Source: Cyathus striatus
Lineage: Eukaryota > Basidiomycota > Agaricomycetes > Agaricales > Nidulariaceae
Length of the DNA: 64,000 nt
Reading direction: 5' to 3'
NCBI GenBank assembly: GCA_025738555.1
Contig: JAOVFP010000006.1
Coordinates: 5,952,001-6,016,000, forward strand
Shown: piece after piece, positions 12,289 through 24,790 of the stretch
Numbering within the stretch: the first letter of the stretch is position 1
Layout: each line of letters opens with the position of its first letter
Program-made: the position numbers and the translations under genes
The notes under the pieces: generated by a model
Database searches by the model: none
Told to the model about the DNA's origin: nothing
The model's input: the letters and a program-made list of their open reading frames with translations, nothing else

Positions 12289-12479
12289 ATATTCTGCTAG
12301 TTCTATGGTAAATGATCACATTTGATCACGATGGCTGACACCACTCTTCTAATAGAAATTTCAGTGGAAGTAGAAAGTATCATAAGCATTGACTTCATAC
12401 TTCCAGTATACCCTTCTGTGTCAATATTGGTTATTAATTGGTGAGCACATCCCAGTGTGTCAGGGCAAATAAAACAATA

Positions 12480-13240
12480 ATGATCTCTTGGGGTTCATTG
12501 TGTGGTCACAGTAGCAACTTCAAGTGAACATTATAGCCTAGTATGAAGTCACTTCCTTCTTCAACTCCCAGCTGTTATATCATGTAGAATTATGTTTTGG
12601 TAAGTCCATGGCATCCATACTTTACATTTTTCCATCAGTGTTGATGAGCTTCTGTACTTCCTGTGATATATTTCCACTATGAAAATATGAAGAAAATTAA
12701 TATGGTACAAATGGACCTAAATATGGGTGCAGCAATACATTATTCAAGGTGGTTGCATGTGGGTATGCTGTAATAAATACATAAATACAAACTCTGGAAA
12801 ACTTCATTCTGTCACCAGCTCCAGAAACAAGCAATATCCAGCGCTAGCTAGGACATTCAATGTCTAACTCCAGTGTTTAATGTAGTTATTCTTGTACAGA
12901 TGCTTAAAGGCACTGTATAATCACCTTCAGTCGACGAGGTCATTGGAATATTGTGGATAATAAGTTAGTATTGAAAAAATAGAACCATGGCCTGTTAGAC
13001 GCTGTAAAAAAGTATCAGCATCAATCATATGGAAGCAGATGACACGACAGCCCTCAAAATATCAGAGAATGCAATGACCATGAAATTATGGCTAAGCGCT
13101 AAGTACTGATCAGCACTGTTATTCCTTGCAAGCATTTTGCTGGATTTGGCATACAAAAATTTCATGGAAGTGTAACTTGGAGTTCTGAGACACGGAGGTG
13201 CCTAGCATTAACCTGCACTATTTTATTGTATCTTCAGAAT
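12480..13240 (-). pseudogene. eroded gene relic, possible family-2 (unspecific) peroxidase
   Basis: Read on the minus strand, short coding-like pieces appear in changing frames: GAGD then PYLGPF; DGK..SMDAMDLPKHN; LHD; and LGYNVHLK. Order and spacing recall the heme-thiolate peroxidase (chloroperoxidase/UPO) segment with KHN..EHD and FGDNVHFN. The frames are broken by several stops and shifts, and the proximal heme cysteine motif PCP is not visible, so this is a dead fragment at best. It lies directly beyond element A, in the same orientation as the DUF5648 exon. The family call is tentative; it could be another secreted enzyme gene. Confidence 0.25.
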
Positions 13241-13739
13241 CTGGTAATCTTCATGTTTTTTTCTGTTGAATAATAGTTCTTAGAGTTGGGCACATAGAAA
13301 ATTCCAGGCATGCACAAAAGTGAGTGTGATTGAGCATGTCACATTCAAGGTATTTATTTTAGCTCTAAATGGCCTATTGTGAATGTGAGTGATGTTTATA
13401 ATCAAGATATGAAGTCAAATCTTGAAGAATAATATTTATACTTCATGCTCAAACATGTGCATGCACACTCATGTTCATGCTCAAGGTGTGAGCATGGATT
13501 GAGTGTGCACACACACATCATGCTCAAGATTTTACTTCACGCTTGGGGTCAACATCTCATGCACAGGGTCCATACATTCATGCACAGGATCTGAGTTTTC
13601 ATGCTCAAGGTCATCAACTCATGCTCAAGGTCTGTCAACTCATGCTCAAAGTTTTTACTTCATGCTCACAAAAAAATTATATGTTACATTTATATTTTGG
13701 CTTCACTTACATGGGGAGGAAAAGTAAGTTGCAAGTGTA

Positions 13740-14450
13740 ATATATGTGAGCATGAATAGGAATACCAATCACACTCAGACATTGAGCATGAGTTTATTAC
13801 TTGTGAGTGTGAATGGGAATACTAATTATGCTCATGCTCAAGTTAAAGGACATTGAGCATGAGTGTAATACTTGTGAGTGTGAATAGGAATACCACACTC
13901 ATGCTCAAGTTAAAGGACATTGAGCATGAGTGTAATACTTGTGAGCATGAATAGGAATACCACACTCATGCTCAAGTTAAAGGACATTGAGCATGAGTGT
14001 AATACTTGTGAGCATGAATAGAAATACCACACTCACACTCAAGTTAAAGGACATTGAGCATGAGTGTAATACTTGTGAGCATGAATAGGAATACCACACT
14101 CATGCTCAAGTTAAAGGACATTGAGCATGAGTGTAATACTTGTGAGCATGAATAGGAATACCAAGCTCAAGTTAAAAGACATTGAGTGTGAGTGTAATAC
14201 TTGTGAGCATGAATAGGAATACCACACTCATGCTCAAGTTAAAGGACATTGAGCATGAGTGTAATACTTGTGAGCATGAATAGGAATACCAATTATACTC
14301 ACACTCAAGTTGAATGTAAGTGTAATATTTGTGAGCATGAGTAAGAATACCAATCATGCTCATGCTCAAGTGAAACACAAGTGTAATATTTGTGAGCATG
14401 AGTAAAAATGCCAATCAAGCTCACACTCAAGTTAAAGGATATTGAGTGCA
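13740..14450. repeat. 67-bp tandem array, left arm of E
   Basis: About ten copies of a 67-bp unit: GAGCATGAATAGGAATACC, ACTCATGCTCAAGTTAAAGG, then ACATTGAGCATGAGTGTAATACTTGT split across the unit. The array is nearly free of CpG. Confidence 0.85.
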
Positions 14451-16386
14451 AGTGTAAATAAGTATTATAAATGTGATAGAATACCTATCATGCTCATGCT
14501 CAAATCAAAGGGCATTGAGTATGAGTGTAAATATAATACTGACATGCAGTTATACTATGCATATATGTGTGATAGGTAGTAATCTATCCTGTATTGCTCC
14601 CTGCTTTGTTGTGAATTTCCCTGCTTTGTTATTAAGCCCCCTTCCTTGTTCTGAAGTTCCCTACTTCGCTGTAAAGCCCCATTCTTTGTTTTGAATTTCC
14701 CAAGGTCTCTGCTTCACTGTGAATCTCCCCGCCTTGTTCTGAATTTTCCTGCTTCATTGTAAAGCTTCCTGTTATTTTCTGAGCCCCCTGCTTCATTATA
14801 AACTTCCCCTGTTTCTACTGTTCAATATATACCATTCTCTAGCTGTATAAATTTTTAACTGTTAGTCTGAATTACTGCTACACTCTCTGGGTCATTTTTT
14901 TAACTTGTAGGTCATATGTACACTCTCTGAATCATTTATATACACTCTAAGTCATATCTAAACACTCTGGATCATTGGTATACATTTTAAATCAATATAC
15001 ACTCATAAAGAAGACAATAACAATGAAACATATATAAAACCCACTGGTGTTCTTCAATTATTACATTGCAGTGCTTAGTATATACCAAATTGTATTAAAA
15101 ACATGCTTTACTATGCCAATCATTCAGTATGTAGTTGATATAAGACAGCCAGTTGGCTCACGCTCATATAAGGATTATTCACGCTCACATATAGAATATT
15201 CACGCACAGGGTCGAATTTTCACGCTCAATAGGTGAGCGTGCACGCTCAGGGTCTGCACGTGGAAATTTAACCCTGAGCGTGAATATTCTATATGTGAGC
15301 GTGAGGCAATATGTAAGTGAGCGTGAAGCAATAAGTTGTCATAAATCTACTACTATTATAAATACACACTGTACTACTACATGCATATGGTCTACCTGAA
15401 AAGCATATATACTCAAATAGGTCATAAATTACTGACAACTGGCAGGATTGAATGATATTGATTGCGTGAGCGTGATGTATTGATTTACTTGAGTTTGAGC
15501 GTGAGCGTGAATAGGTATTACGCTCACGCATATTTATTAGTATAACTTGTGCGTGAATGTTATATTCACATACCTACTCGATAGAATAGAGTTTGCACGT
15601 GAGCGTGATAATACTATTCACGCTCATGCATGTTTTTAGAGCTCACTCTCAACTTAAAGGAATTTGACAGTGAGCGTGAAGTACTGAGTGTGAGCGTAAT
15701 GGGGATTCCTATTTACACTGATGCATTCTATTTACTGCTTCATGCTCATATGTATCTCCTTTGACTTGAGTGTGATCACAGTGGTAGATCTCCTATTCAC
15801 ACACATGCTTATGTCCTATATCTTTGGGGAGTGCAAATATAATATTTACATTCAGGCACACTCTCAATTTAATTGAGTTAGAGCATGAGCATGATAGGTA
15901 TTGCTATTCATGCTCACGCATATCCTATAAATTGAGTGTAAATAGTGTCCATAAATATTATACTTAAGTTCACGCTCAAGTTAATCAAGTTTAAAAGTGA
16001 GTGTGAATTTAAGACCTTGAGCGTGAAGTAACATACCTTGAGCGTGAAAATTCAGACCCTGTGCATGAAATTTCGACCCTGAGCGTGAATGCTTGACCCT
16101 GTGCGTGAAATAAAATCTTGAGCGTGATATGAGCGTGCACGCTCACACCTTGAGCGTGAAAAATGAGCGTGCACATTCAAGTTTGAGCGTGAATAATATC
16201 ACCTTGAGCGTGAAATTTAATTTTTATTCTTCTACTTCTGAGTATTTATCTTGCTTAAAAACTTTACCTGCGGTGGCAATAAGACTACAATAGTATAGTA
16301 CCAGTATGTACACTTGATTTACGGTTAGTTTAACTTAGAAATAGGCTATTTACAACTATTAAATATATCTTGAGCGTGACACGCTC

Positions 16387-17338
16387 CAAGAGGTGACAGA
16401 TCCTCCGATTACGGACGTCCATGATGTCAAGAGTAGGGGGGGGGGTACTCTACGTTTTTGGTTAGTCCTTGCGTACGGCAAGTCGGCATGCACTAACGAG
16501 CTGCAGGCAACTGCAGGTGTGGTTAGTCTTCCGAATAAGTAACAATACCTTTTGACATCGTTTCCCTAAGTACTTAACATTTGTGTTCGAGTGCTCTGCG
16601 CAACATTCATGAAATAGTTGCTGTAAGATTGTTGAAAAGTTTTTTTTACTGTGTAATATGTACGTATACCCAAGTAAGTAAGTGAAACATACCTCAGGCT
16701 GGCATCAAGCGGTGAAATTTAAGCAGAATAGCCATATGTACATATCATCTGCAGCGCGAAGCTTTGAAGTTTTGAAGTTCGATGTATTAGAATTAAGATA
16801 CCTATAAAAATGTTTGTAATTATTCATTAACAGACTGCTGGGTATTATGATCGTATAATACTTGCTGGACCTAACGTGTGTGCTCAGCAGTAGAGGTGAT
16901 GTATATGTTACCAGTATATGCCCATTGTTCAATGTTCAGCGGAAACTATCTTATTTTCTCAACAATATTGTTTCCTATATACTCCACATACCTATCCTCT
17001 AATAATATCCTAACTCCTCCCATACCAATTACACAGTTGGCGGGAACTGGGAAGACTCTAGGCTTCAACTAAGTATTTCTCCATCAGAAATAGGAGTATT
17101 TTATTCGTAATAAAACTGTAAATTCAAAGTACATATTGGTGCACATTTAAAAACGCCATCCCACATATACTCAGCTTCTTTCCCGGTTCTCTTATGGGCA
17201 GACAAATGTGGATGAAGTACGGAGGGGAGCTACAATTGCTGTTGCGCCACTTGCTAAACCATTGACCGCCGATGATGCCGCTGTCATGCTCGCGTGGCGG
17301 GATGCAGCGTCCAAGATCGGAGGATCTGTCACCTCTTG
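16387..17338. mobile_element. hAT-like MITE inserted in E, 8-bp TSD
   Basis: A 952-bp insert begins CAAGAGGTGACAGATCC and ends with its inverse GGATCTGTCACCTCTTG. It is flanked by the perfect 8-bp duplication ACACGCTC (16379-16386 and 17339-17346). Eight-bp duplications and C-A-rich TIRs are typical of hAT elements. Only short open frames are present, so it depends on a transposase in trans. A run of G lies at 16437-16445. The neighbouring hAT gene at 17490-18745 is a possible but unproven source of transposase. Confidence 0.8.
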
Positions 17339-17489
17339 ACACGCTCACCCATTGAGCGTGAAAATTTGGCCTTGAGCGTGGCACGCTCAGTCACACTCAC
17401 TTTTGTGCGTGCACGGTAAAAACTACGTGCCCTTTCTTTTCCACAGCGTTGATTGCTGTTCTTCAAAATTTCGAAATCACTATATCTAG

Positions 17490-18745
17490 ATGATTTGAGA
17501 AAGCAACGGTTAATGGTAGTACATGATGTACGTACACGTTGGAACTACACACATGCAATGATTCAAAGGGGGTTGCTACTAAAAGAGGTGAGTTGCGTAA
17601 ATTAAATGCTCCAGCCGAGAGTTAGTGACAATTGTCATTTAAGGCGATTGACAAATGGACATTCGACATACCAGCGCTACGTGGACAGGTCTTGACACCT
17701 GATTCCTGGAAATACTTGGAAAGAATTGCGGATCTTTTTGAGGTATGTATCAGCTACTTTAAGATTATAAAACCTATTCAAATATATGTTTACATTGACA
17801 GCCCTTCACCAAAGTGACTGAGCAAATGTCAACATCTTCACGTCCTACCATTCCTTTCGTGCTTCCTCTCTATGAAGTAATGGAGCGACATCTCTTGAAG
17901 GCTATGAATGATAATAAGCTTTCCTTTAAAGTGCAAACTGCCGCATCGAGTGCAAACGAAAAGTTGCAGAAGTACAAATCTGCCGCCATTGGAAATCAGT
18001 ACTATATAATAGGAACGAGTAAGTAACAATATTAGATCTTCATAATAACGATTACTTATCTATTATATTTCTTTTAGTTCTTCATCTGAATTTGCGAGCA
18101 AATTGGTTCAAAACAACAGTTTGTAATGTTGGACAAGGGATAGCATTTCAAAAAGAACAGGATGAAGCTGTCGAAAAGGCCACTGTTTTATTTACTCACA
18201 TTGTGCAAACCTACTACAAGAACTCACCGTTGAAAGATCAAGAACAGTCACAGAGCAATAAGAAAACAGCGAGCACTACAGAGAATAACTGGTTAGAAAA
18301 TGTGTGCAATGTTGATGCCTTCGTACCAGAGAGGTTGGTAATGATAAAGGAAAGTTGAAAGGATGAAGTAGAACGTTACCTTCGCTTCGAAGGAGGGACG
18401 TGTGACTTAAATGACCCCCTTTCATGGTGGAAGGTACATTATTAATATTGTGATATAGCTAAAATAGCTGAGCTGTCGAACTAATGAATTCTATAGAAGC
18501 ACTGCCATTCCTTTCCTACACTTTCCAGAATGGCACGCGACTTTCTTGTTATACCTGCTACTAGTGTTTCTGTTGAACGGGTATTTTCAAAGTCTCGCCA
18601 CATTTGCTCAGATCTTCGAAGTTCACTCAAAGCAGAAACTATACGCAAAGCACTTCTAGCAAAAGTATGGATTCGTGATGGACTTCTTGATGCCAATCCA
18701 CCAACAATGAAGCAGAAGAAGCACGGTGATGTCAGTAACATGTGA
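17490..18745 (+). pseudogene. hAT transposase, C-terminal half, one nonsense codon
   Basis: Five exons join in phase: about 17490-17587 (TRWNYTHAM), 17643-17742 (AIDKW), 17802-18017, about 18079-18433, and 18497-18745. The four introns are about 55-63 nt with GT...AG ends. TRWN, AIDKW and the final ARDFLVIPATSVSVERVFS (hAT C-terminal dimerisation region) are diagnostic of hAT transposases, which cut and paste DNA in the nucleus. The BED zinc finger and first catalytic part are missing. Element E ends just upstream and may have replaced them. An in-frame TGA at 18356-18358 (ES*KDE) interrupts exon 4, consistent with CGA to TGA. The copy cannot make full-length protein. Confidence 0.75.
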
Positions 18746-20353
18746 CATTTTGGATGCACATGATCTATCTGTCTATATACTAGTTATATACAGTTAAATA
18801 GTGTGTAGAAACCATATATGTATATTTACGCCTTTCAGAGTATACATATACTATATAGTTGGAGCCTTAGACCTGAGATAGACTGCACCTTGGCCTTCTT
18901 TTTTATCATCAGGTTTAGCTAGGGAATAGCATTGGTAACCCCCAGGTGCATTGAATGTGACACATATCCATACCCATGGGAAAGTGTACAGGTTTGGCGC
19001 AGGTTTCAATACCCATGGCTAACCCAGGGGTTTTCATGCAATAGAATTTAGAATGCATTCCACAGTGTATAATGAAAGAGTCATTAGATACATAAGTAGT
19101 ATTAAAATTTACTATTTTTTTTATAGAGAAAGTAGGCAATAGCCAGCGCAACTTTGACTGCAATAGCAAATCACAGCACTTGGGAATGAAACAAAGGGAA
19201 TAAGTAGTACAATAAAACACTGGCAGAGCAAATCAGTACTGCTTGAGAATAAAATAAAGAGAGTAAGGGTGAGGTTGAGAGCTTAAAAATGAAGCAATGT
19301 CCAGAGATCTTGAAAATGAAGTGCTGAGCATCACAAAGTAATGATGTTCAAAACATGCCAACAACTTTATATACAAATCACAGACTTTGAGAATGAAGCA
19401 CATAGGATTATAACGAAGCAAATACCTTAAGAACAAATTAGAGACCTTGAAACGGAAGCACAGAACTTTAAATCGAAGCACAGAGTATTATAACAAATTT
19501 GAGACCTTGAAAGCAATGCACAGACTTTGAGAATGAAGAACAGAGTATTATAACGAAGCAATGCCATTCAGAACGAACCAGAAACCTTGAAAACAAAACA
19601 CAGACTTAGAACTCAAAGCAGACCTTTCTAACAAAGCAATGACCTTCAGAACCAACTAGAGATCTGTAAATTGATTGAACTTAACGAAGCTGGGAGTGTT
19701 TGAACAAGCCCAGACGAATAAGAATGATGTTGGGAGTGTCTAGACAAGCCCAGAGATTTTGCAACGAAGTTGGAAGTGTTTGTACAAGTCAAAAGGAGTT
19801 AAAACGAAGATGAGAGTGTCTGAACAATCCCAGGGGATTTGCAACGAAGCTAGAGGTGTTTGAACAAGCCCAGAAGACTAGAAATGAAGTAAGGAGTGTT
19901 TGAATAAGCCGAGAGTATTGGGAACGAATCTGAGAGTGTTTTAACAAGCCTAAAGGGTTCACAACGAAGCTGATGAGATATTGACAATGATAGAGGGGTA
20001 TTCAAGAAGCTGGAGGAGTATTCATGAAGATGGATAAGTATCACAAAAGATGTTCATGTTTAAGTGATCCCAGACGAGTTGGAATAAAACTAGAAGAGTG
20101 TTCATGAAGATACACACATTTTTGCAAACCGAGAGAGTAGTAGGATCAAATTTAGAGGTGCATTAGCAAAGCTAGACATATTTTAACGAGTCCAGCAAAT
20201 TAACAGATGAGTAAGAATGAATATATACAAGTACTTACAAATCTAGACTTGTTTCAATGAGTTCAGAGAGTTAGAATGAAGCTAGAGGATCATTAGCAAA
20301 GTTAGACAAATTTAAAAGAACTGAGGCAAGTAGAAACAAAGCTAGTTGATTTG
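18746..20353. repeat. non-coding stretch with degenerate tandem repeats
   Basis: No gene is seen. Bases 18925-19035 carry ATACCCATGGG and GGTAACCC motifs, echoed in inverse form at 29620-29730. From 19190 to 19660 a degenerate unit of about 40 bp contains GACCTTGAGAATGAAGCACAG. From 19680 to 20340 a unit of about 55 bp contains AACGAAGCTGGGAGTGTTTG and ACAAGCCCAGA. The first type resembles the interior of element F (46830-47200). Since the copia at 20354-29400 splits this region, 18925-29730 may be one older element, but matching ends were not proven. Confidence 0.45.
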
Positions 20354-21179
20354 TGTTGGAATTAATACTTGAATATTACAGATAATACACAAAGTCTGTA
20401 GAGTATGTTAGAATGTTGTGGAAGTGTGTAGAATATATATCACGAACATTATAGATTATTCTAGTTACAAAATACATGTGCATAAACATAAGTGTCAGCC
20501 AATTTGGATCATAAAAAGCCCAGGTTTTATGAAAAAGTGATCACAAAATCCCTGACTTCCATGATTACTGCTAAAATCTAATGGTATTCATTATTATTAA
20601 TGAATGTATGAGTGATCAAAGGTGATCATTGGATGTTATAATAGTGTATGATGGATATTAAAGGGCATATTGACTACTAATGAATACTAATGAATGTGAA
20701 AGTGATCATAAGTGATCATGATATGATATAATAGTGTATTATAGTGCATAATGACTACTAGTGAATACTAATGGATGTGTAAGTGATCATAAGTGATCAT
20801 GGTATGTTGTAATAGCATATTATAGTGCGTAATGACTACTGGTGAATACTAATGGATGTGGAAGTGATCATAAGTGATCATGGTATAGTATAATGGTGTA
20901 TTATAGTGTGTAATGACTACTAGTTAATACTAATGAATGTGGAAGTGATCATATGTGATCATGATATGTTATAATAGTGTTTTATAGTGCATAATGACTA
21001 CTGGCAAATACTAATGAATGTAGAAGTGATCATAAGTGATCATGGTATGTTATAATAGCATATTATTGTGCGTAATGCTTACTAGTTAATACTAATAAAT
21101 GTAAAAGTGATCATAAGTGATCATTGTATAAATAATAGCATATTAATTTATAAATGAATATAGGAATATCACATTTTCC

Positions 21180-22300
21180 CACATGTCACACCTGTCACGC
21201 TCGTCACATCCGTCACATATATCACGAGTGTTATGAATGTCATGCTCCACATATTTGTCACATATGTCATGTATGTCACGTATGTAGCATTTGTCATACT
21301 TGTCACACTTGTTGTGTATGTCACGTATGTCACACCTGTTATGTACGTCACATTTGTCACACCTGTCACGTATGTCACGTATGTTGCATTTGTCATACTT
21401 GTCACACTTGTTATGTATGTCACATTTGTCACACCTGTCACGTATGTCACGTATGTTGCATTTGTCATACTTGTCACACTTGTTATGTATGTCACATTTG
21501 TCACACCTGTCACGTATGTCACGTATGTTGCATTTGTCATACTTGTCACACTTGTTATGTATGTCACATTTGTCACACATGTCACGTATGTCACGTATGT
21601 CACATATATTGCATTTGTCATACTTGTCACACTTGTTGTGTATGTCACGTATGTCACATATATTGCATTTGTCATACTTGTCACACTTGTTGTGTATGTC
21701 ACGTATGTCACACCTGTTATGTACGTCACATTTGTCACACCTGTCATGTATGTCATACGTGTCACAGTACAAATGTCACGCTCCTCATATTTGTCACACC
21801 TGTTGTATATGTTATGTATGTAGCATTTGTCACACTTGTCACACTTTTTATACATGTCACACCTGTTATGTATGTCACATTTATCATGCATATCACATTC
21901 TTACATGTCATACTTGTCAGATTTGTCACACTTGTCATGCATATCACATTTATTTTATATGTCACACTTGTCAGATTTGTCACACTCGTCACATATGTCA
22001 CACATTTTACTACTGGTCATATATATCACACTTATTACTCTCATCTGTCACAAATGTCATGCTTTCCACATCTGTCACCCTTTTTCCTGTCTGTTATACC
22101 TGTTGCACTCTTCAAGCATCATTCATATAACACTTATCATATTTTACACATTTGTCACATTTCTTACATATTTGTCACATTTTCCATGTCTGTTATATCT
22201 GTCATATATTTTCTCTCATTTTGTTACACTTTTCTTACATGTCACATTTTTCAGTTATATTACACATCATACTTCTATAAATATTACATACATTACAAAT
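21180..22300. repeat. 72-bp TGTCAC tandem array, left arm of B
   Basis: Units of 72 bp (ACGTATGTCACGTATGTTGC, then ATTTGTCATACTTGTCACAC, then TTGTTATGTATGTCACATTTGTCACACCTGTC, given in parts) repeat about four to five times and then become irregular. Seventy-two is a multiple of three and the unit has no stop on either strand, which explains the overlapping 'proteins' of 200-412 residues with CHTC/CDKCD repeats. I see no evidence that they are translated. Confidence 0.85.
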
Positions 22301-22329
22301 TGAAGATTCTATTTCATTCCCCTACTTCA

Positions 22330-23380
22330 AACCTGTTTTGGTGAACACATCTTTAGTGTACCAATCTTAAGTATTAAAATAGAAACATATGACTTGCTAT
22401 AATATATCTGAACACAAAGAACTGCATTGTACACAGCACACAAGTTGAAGTCAATGATCCTTATGTTTCTGATCTTTGTCAAAGCTCACATCAGTATTTA
22501 GACATTCATACAGTTACATGTGTAATAATTGTCTCAAGAATCTCATGTCAAATATGATATATATGACACTATGCCATCTGCAATCAGTTTGAAATTGTCA
22601 AGATTGATAGCCTTCACTGAGTTATGAGAATTATTCATTTTAAGCACTCACATGATTGTTACATTTAACTACTTGTATTATTTAAGTCTCAGATGAGAGT
22701 GAGCTGAGAGTCAGTTGAGACATCTGTGAGAATGATACATACAACAGCTGGTTATGTAGTAGTTCTTGCTTATGAATAGATAAGTACTAGTAGGATATGA
22801 AAACAGTATCATATTGACATCAAGACTTGAGACATTAGAAAGTTATAAGTTTTAACAATAACATGGAACTATAGTAGAATGAGTGACATGAATAAAACAA
22901 TACAATTGGACTAAACATGAAGTGAGACAAAGAGATAAGAGATGTGATAGTGGGAAAGTAGTATACAGTTAGTACTATATGATATATGAGAAAAGATGTG
23001 ATGGATGTGGTGAATAGGGAAAGTGTGAAATGTGCAACTTGTCAGGAAAGTTGCAACAGGTGGCAGGAAAGGTACAATGTTAGATGTTCTGGGTTGTACA
23101 GCCTCTGGTTCAGGACTTGGTAGAACTTTGGTTGATAACTCTAGTATATAAACCCCCTGTAATTTGATAGTTGACCACAAGTTTCCTCCTATTTGTATTT
23201 GTGTCTGTCTGTGTCTGTGCCTGTATCTGAGCTTTTCATCTCTTATCACCCCCCTCTCTCCCAACCTACCCCCCTTCATTATTTGTTGCTTCAAATGACA
23301 ATTGGTGGCAGAAATGGTGTGATGGGTAGCAGGAAAAGAAAAAGCATGGCATGTGGTAATATAGGGGGACATATGTGACA
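22330..23380. other. unique centre of element B with promoter-like stretch
   Basis: About 1 kb of non-repetitive sequence. A TATATAAACCCCC box at 23149-23160, followed by a pyrimidine-rich tract to about 23280, looks like a basidiomycete promoter reading rightward, but no gene follows. Nothing else was recognised. Confidence 0.4.
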
Positions 23381-23929
23381 AGTGGTAAAATTTGTGACAG
23401 ATGTAATCTGTATGGCAAGTAAATTTACTTGTGAGATCAATATGCTAACAATGATATGTGGGAAAGGTGTAAATGTAAAGCATAACAAGTGTGATATGGG
23501 TGCAAGTGTAACATACAGGAAAGGAATGACAAATACAGAAAATGTGACATTTGTAACATATAGGGAAGGCGTGACATTTGTGACAGATGGGACTGATAAG
23601 TGAAACATATGTGACAAGTAGTAAAATATGTGACATATGTGACGAGCGTGACAGGTGTGACGAATCTGACAAGCGTGACATATAAGAATGTGATATGCAT
23701 GACAAATGTGACATACATAACAGGTGTGACATGTATAAAAAGTGTGACAAGTGTGACAAATGCTACATATATGACATATACAACAGGTGTGATAAATATG
23801 AGGAGCATGACATTCATACTGTGACATGTATGACATACATGAGACATGTGACATACATGACACGTGTGATATATGTGAGATGTGTGACATATGTGAGACA
23901 TGTGACATACATGAGACGTGAGACGTGTG

Positions 23930-24790
23930 ACATACGTGACAAATACGACAGGTGTCACATACGTGACATACACAACAAGTGTGACAAGTATGACAAATGC
24001 AATATATGTGACATACGTGACATACGTGACATGTGTGACAAATGTGACATACATAACAAGTGTGACAAGTATGACAAATGCAACATACGTGACATACGTG
24101 ACAGGTGTGACAAATGTGACATACATAACAAGTGTGACAAGTATGACAAATGCAACATACGTGACATACGTGACAGGTGTGACAAATGTGACATACATAA
24201 CAAGTGTGACAAGTATGACAAATGCAACATACGTGACATACGTGACAGGTGTGACAAATGTGACATACATAACAAGTGTGACAAGTATGACAAATGCAAC
24301 ATACGTGACATACGTGACAGGTGTGACAAATGTGACGTACATAACAGGTGTGACATACGTGACATACACAACAAGTGTGACAAGTATGACAAATGCTACA
24401 TACGTGACATACATGACATATGTGACAAATATGTGGAGCGTGACATTCATAACACTCGTGATATATGTGACGGATGTGACGAGCGTGACAGGTGTGACAT
24501 GTGGGAAAATGTGATATTCCTATATTCATTTATAAATTAATATGCTATTATTTATACAATGATCACTTATGATCACTTTTACATTTATTAGTATTAACTA
24601 GTAAGCATTACGCACAATAATATGCTATTATAACATACCATGATCACTTATGATCACTTCTACATTCATTAGTATTTGCCAGTAGTCAATATGCCCTTTA
24701 ATATCCATCATACACTATTATAACATCCAATGATCACCTTTGATCACTCATACATTCATTAATAATAATGAATACCATTAGATTTTAGCA
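23930..24790. repeat. right-arm arrays of element B
   Basis: Reverse complement of the left arm. The 72-bp GTGACAAGTATGACAAATGC unit repeats about five times from 23940 to 24340, ends with the same irregular stretch as the left arm, and is followed by the TGATCACTTATGATCACTT array. One visible difference between arms (GTCATGCTCC at 21238 versus GTCACGCTCC in the inverse at about 24440) is a CpG-to-TpG change. Confidence 0.85.

Larger units (their letters stand above)
4117..12346. mobile_element. foldback element A (with nested C and D), 7-bp TSD
   Basis: The left end is CATAAGTGTCAGCCATCGTG and the right end, read inward on the other strand, is GAGTGGTGTCAGCCATCGTG. The element is flanked by perfect 7-bp duplications TTCTAAT (4110-4116 and 12347-12353). 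Each arm has an outer array of about 43-45 bp units containing TGATCATTTA and ACTAGC, then an inner zone of TGTCACA/TGTGACA repeats. Without the nested C (5066-9137) and D (10807-12288), A is about 2.7 kb. No transposase is encoded, so it must be moved in trans. It interrupts the sequence upstream of the DUF5648 exon, at that exon's 3' splice site. Confidence 0.8.
13288..17432. mobile_element. foldback-like element E with GAGCGTGA repeats
   Basis: The left end GGGCACATAG and the right end, read inward, GGGCACGTAG both lead into GCACAAAAGTGAGTGTGA, so the element has terminal inverted repeats. The arms are built from GAGCGTGA and TCACGCTC motifs. In the left arm these are almost all GAGCATGA or GAGTGTGA; in the right arm the CpG is retained. 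A long stretch pairs between 13440-13640 and 16020-16200. About 3.2 kb remains after removing the nested MITE. A flanking duplication was not found, so the exact ends are provisional. No transposase is encoded. Confidence 0.65.

Noticed and set aside
21143..24540. Open frames up to 412 codons with CHTC or CDKCD repeats on both strands
   Set aside because: The 72-bp unit is a multiple of three and lacks stops in many frames. The cysteine patterns are a by-product of TGTCAC/GTGACA repetition, not a metal-binding protein.
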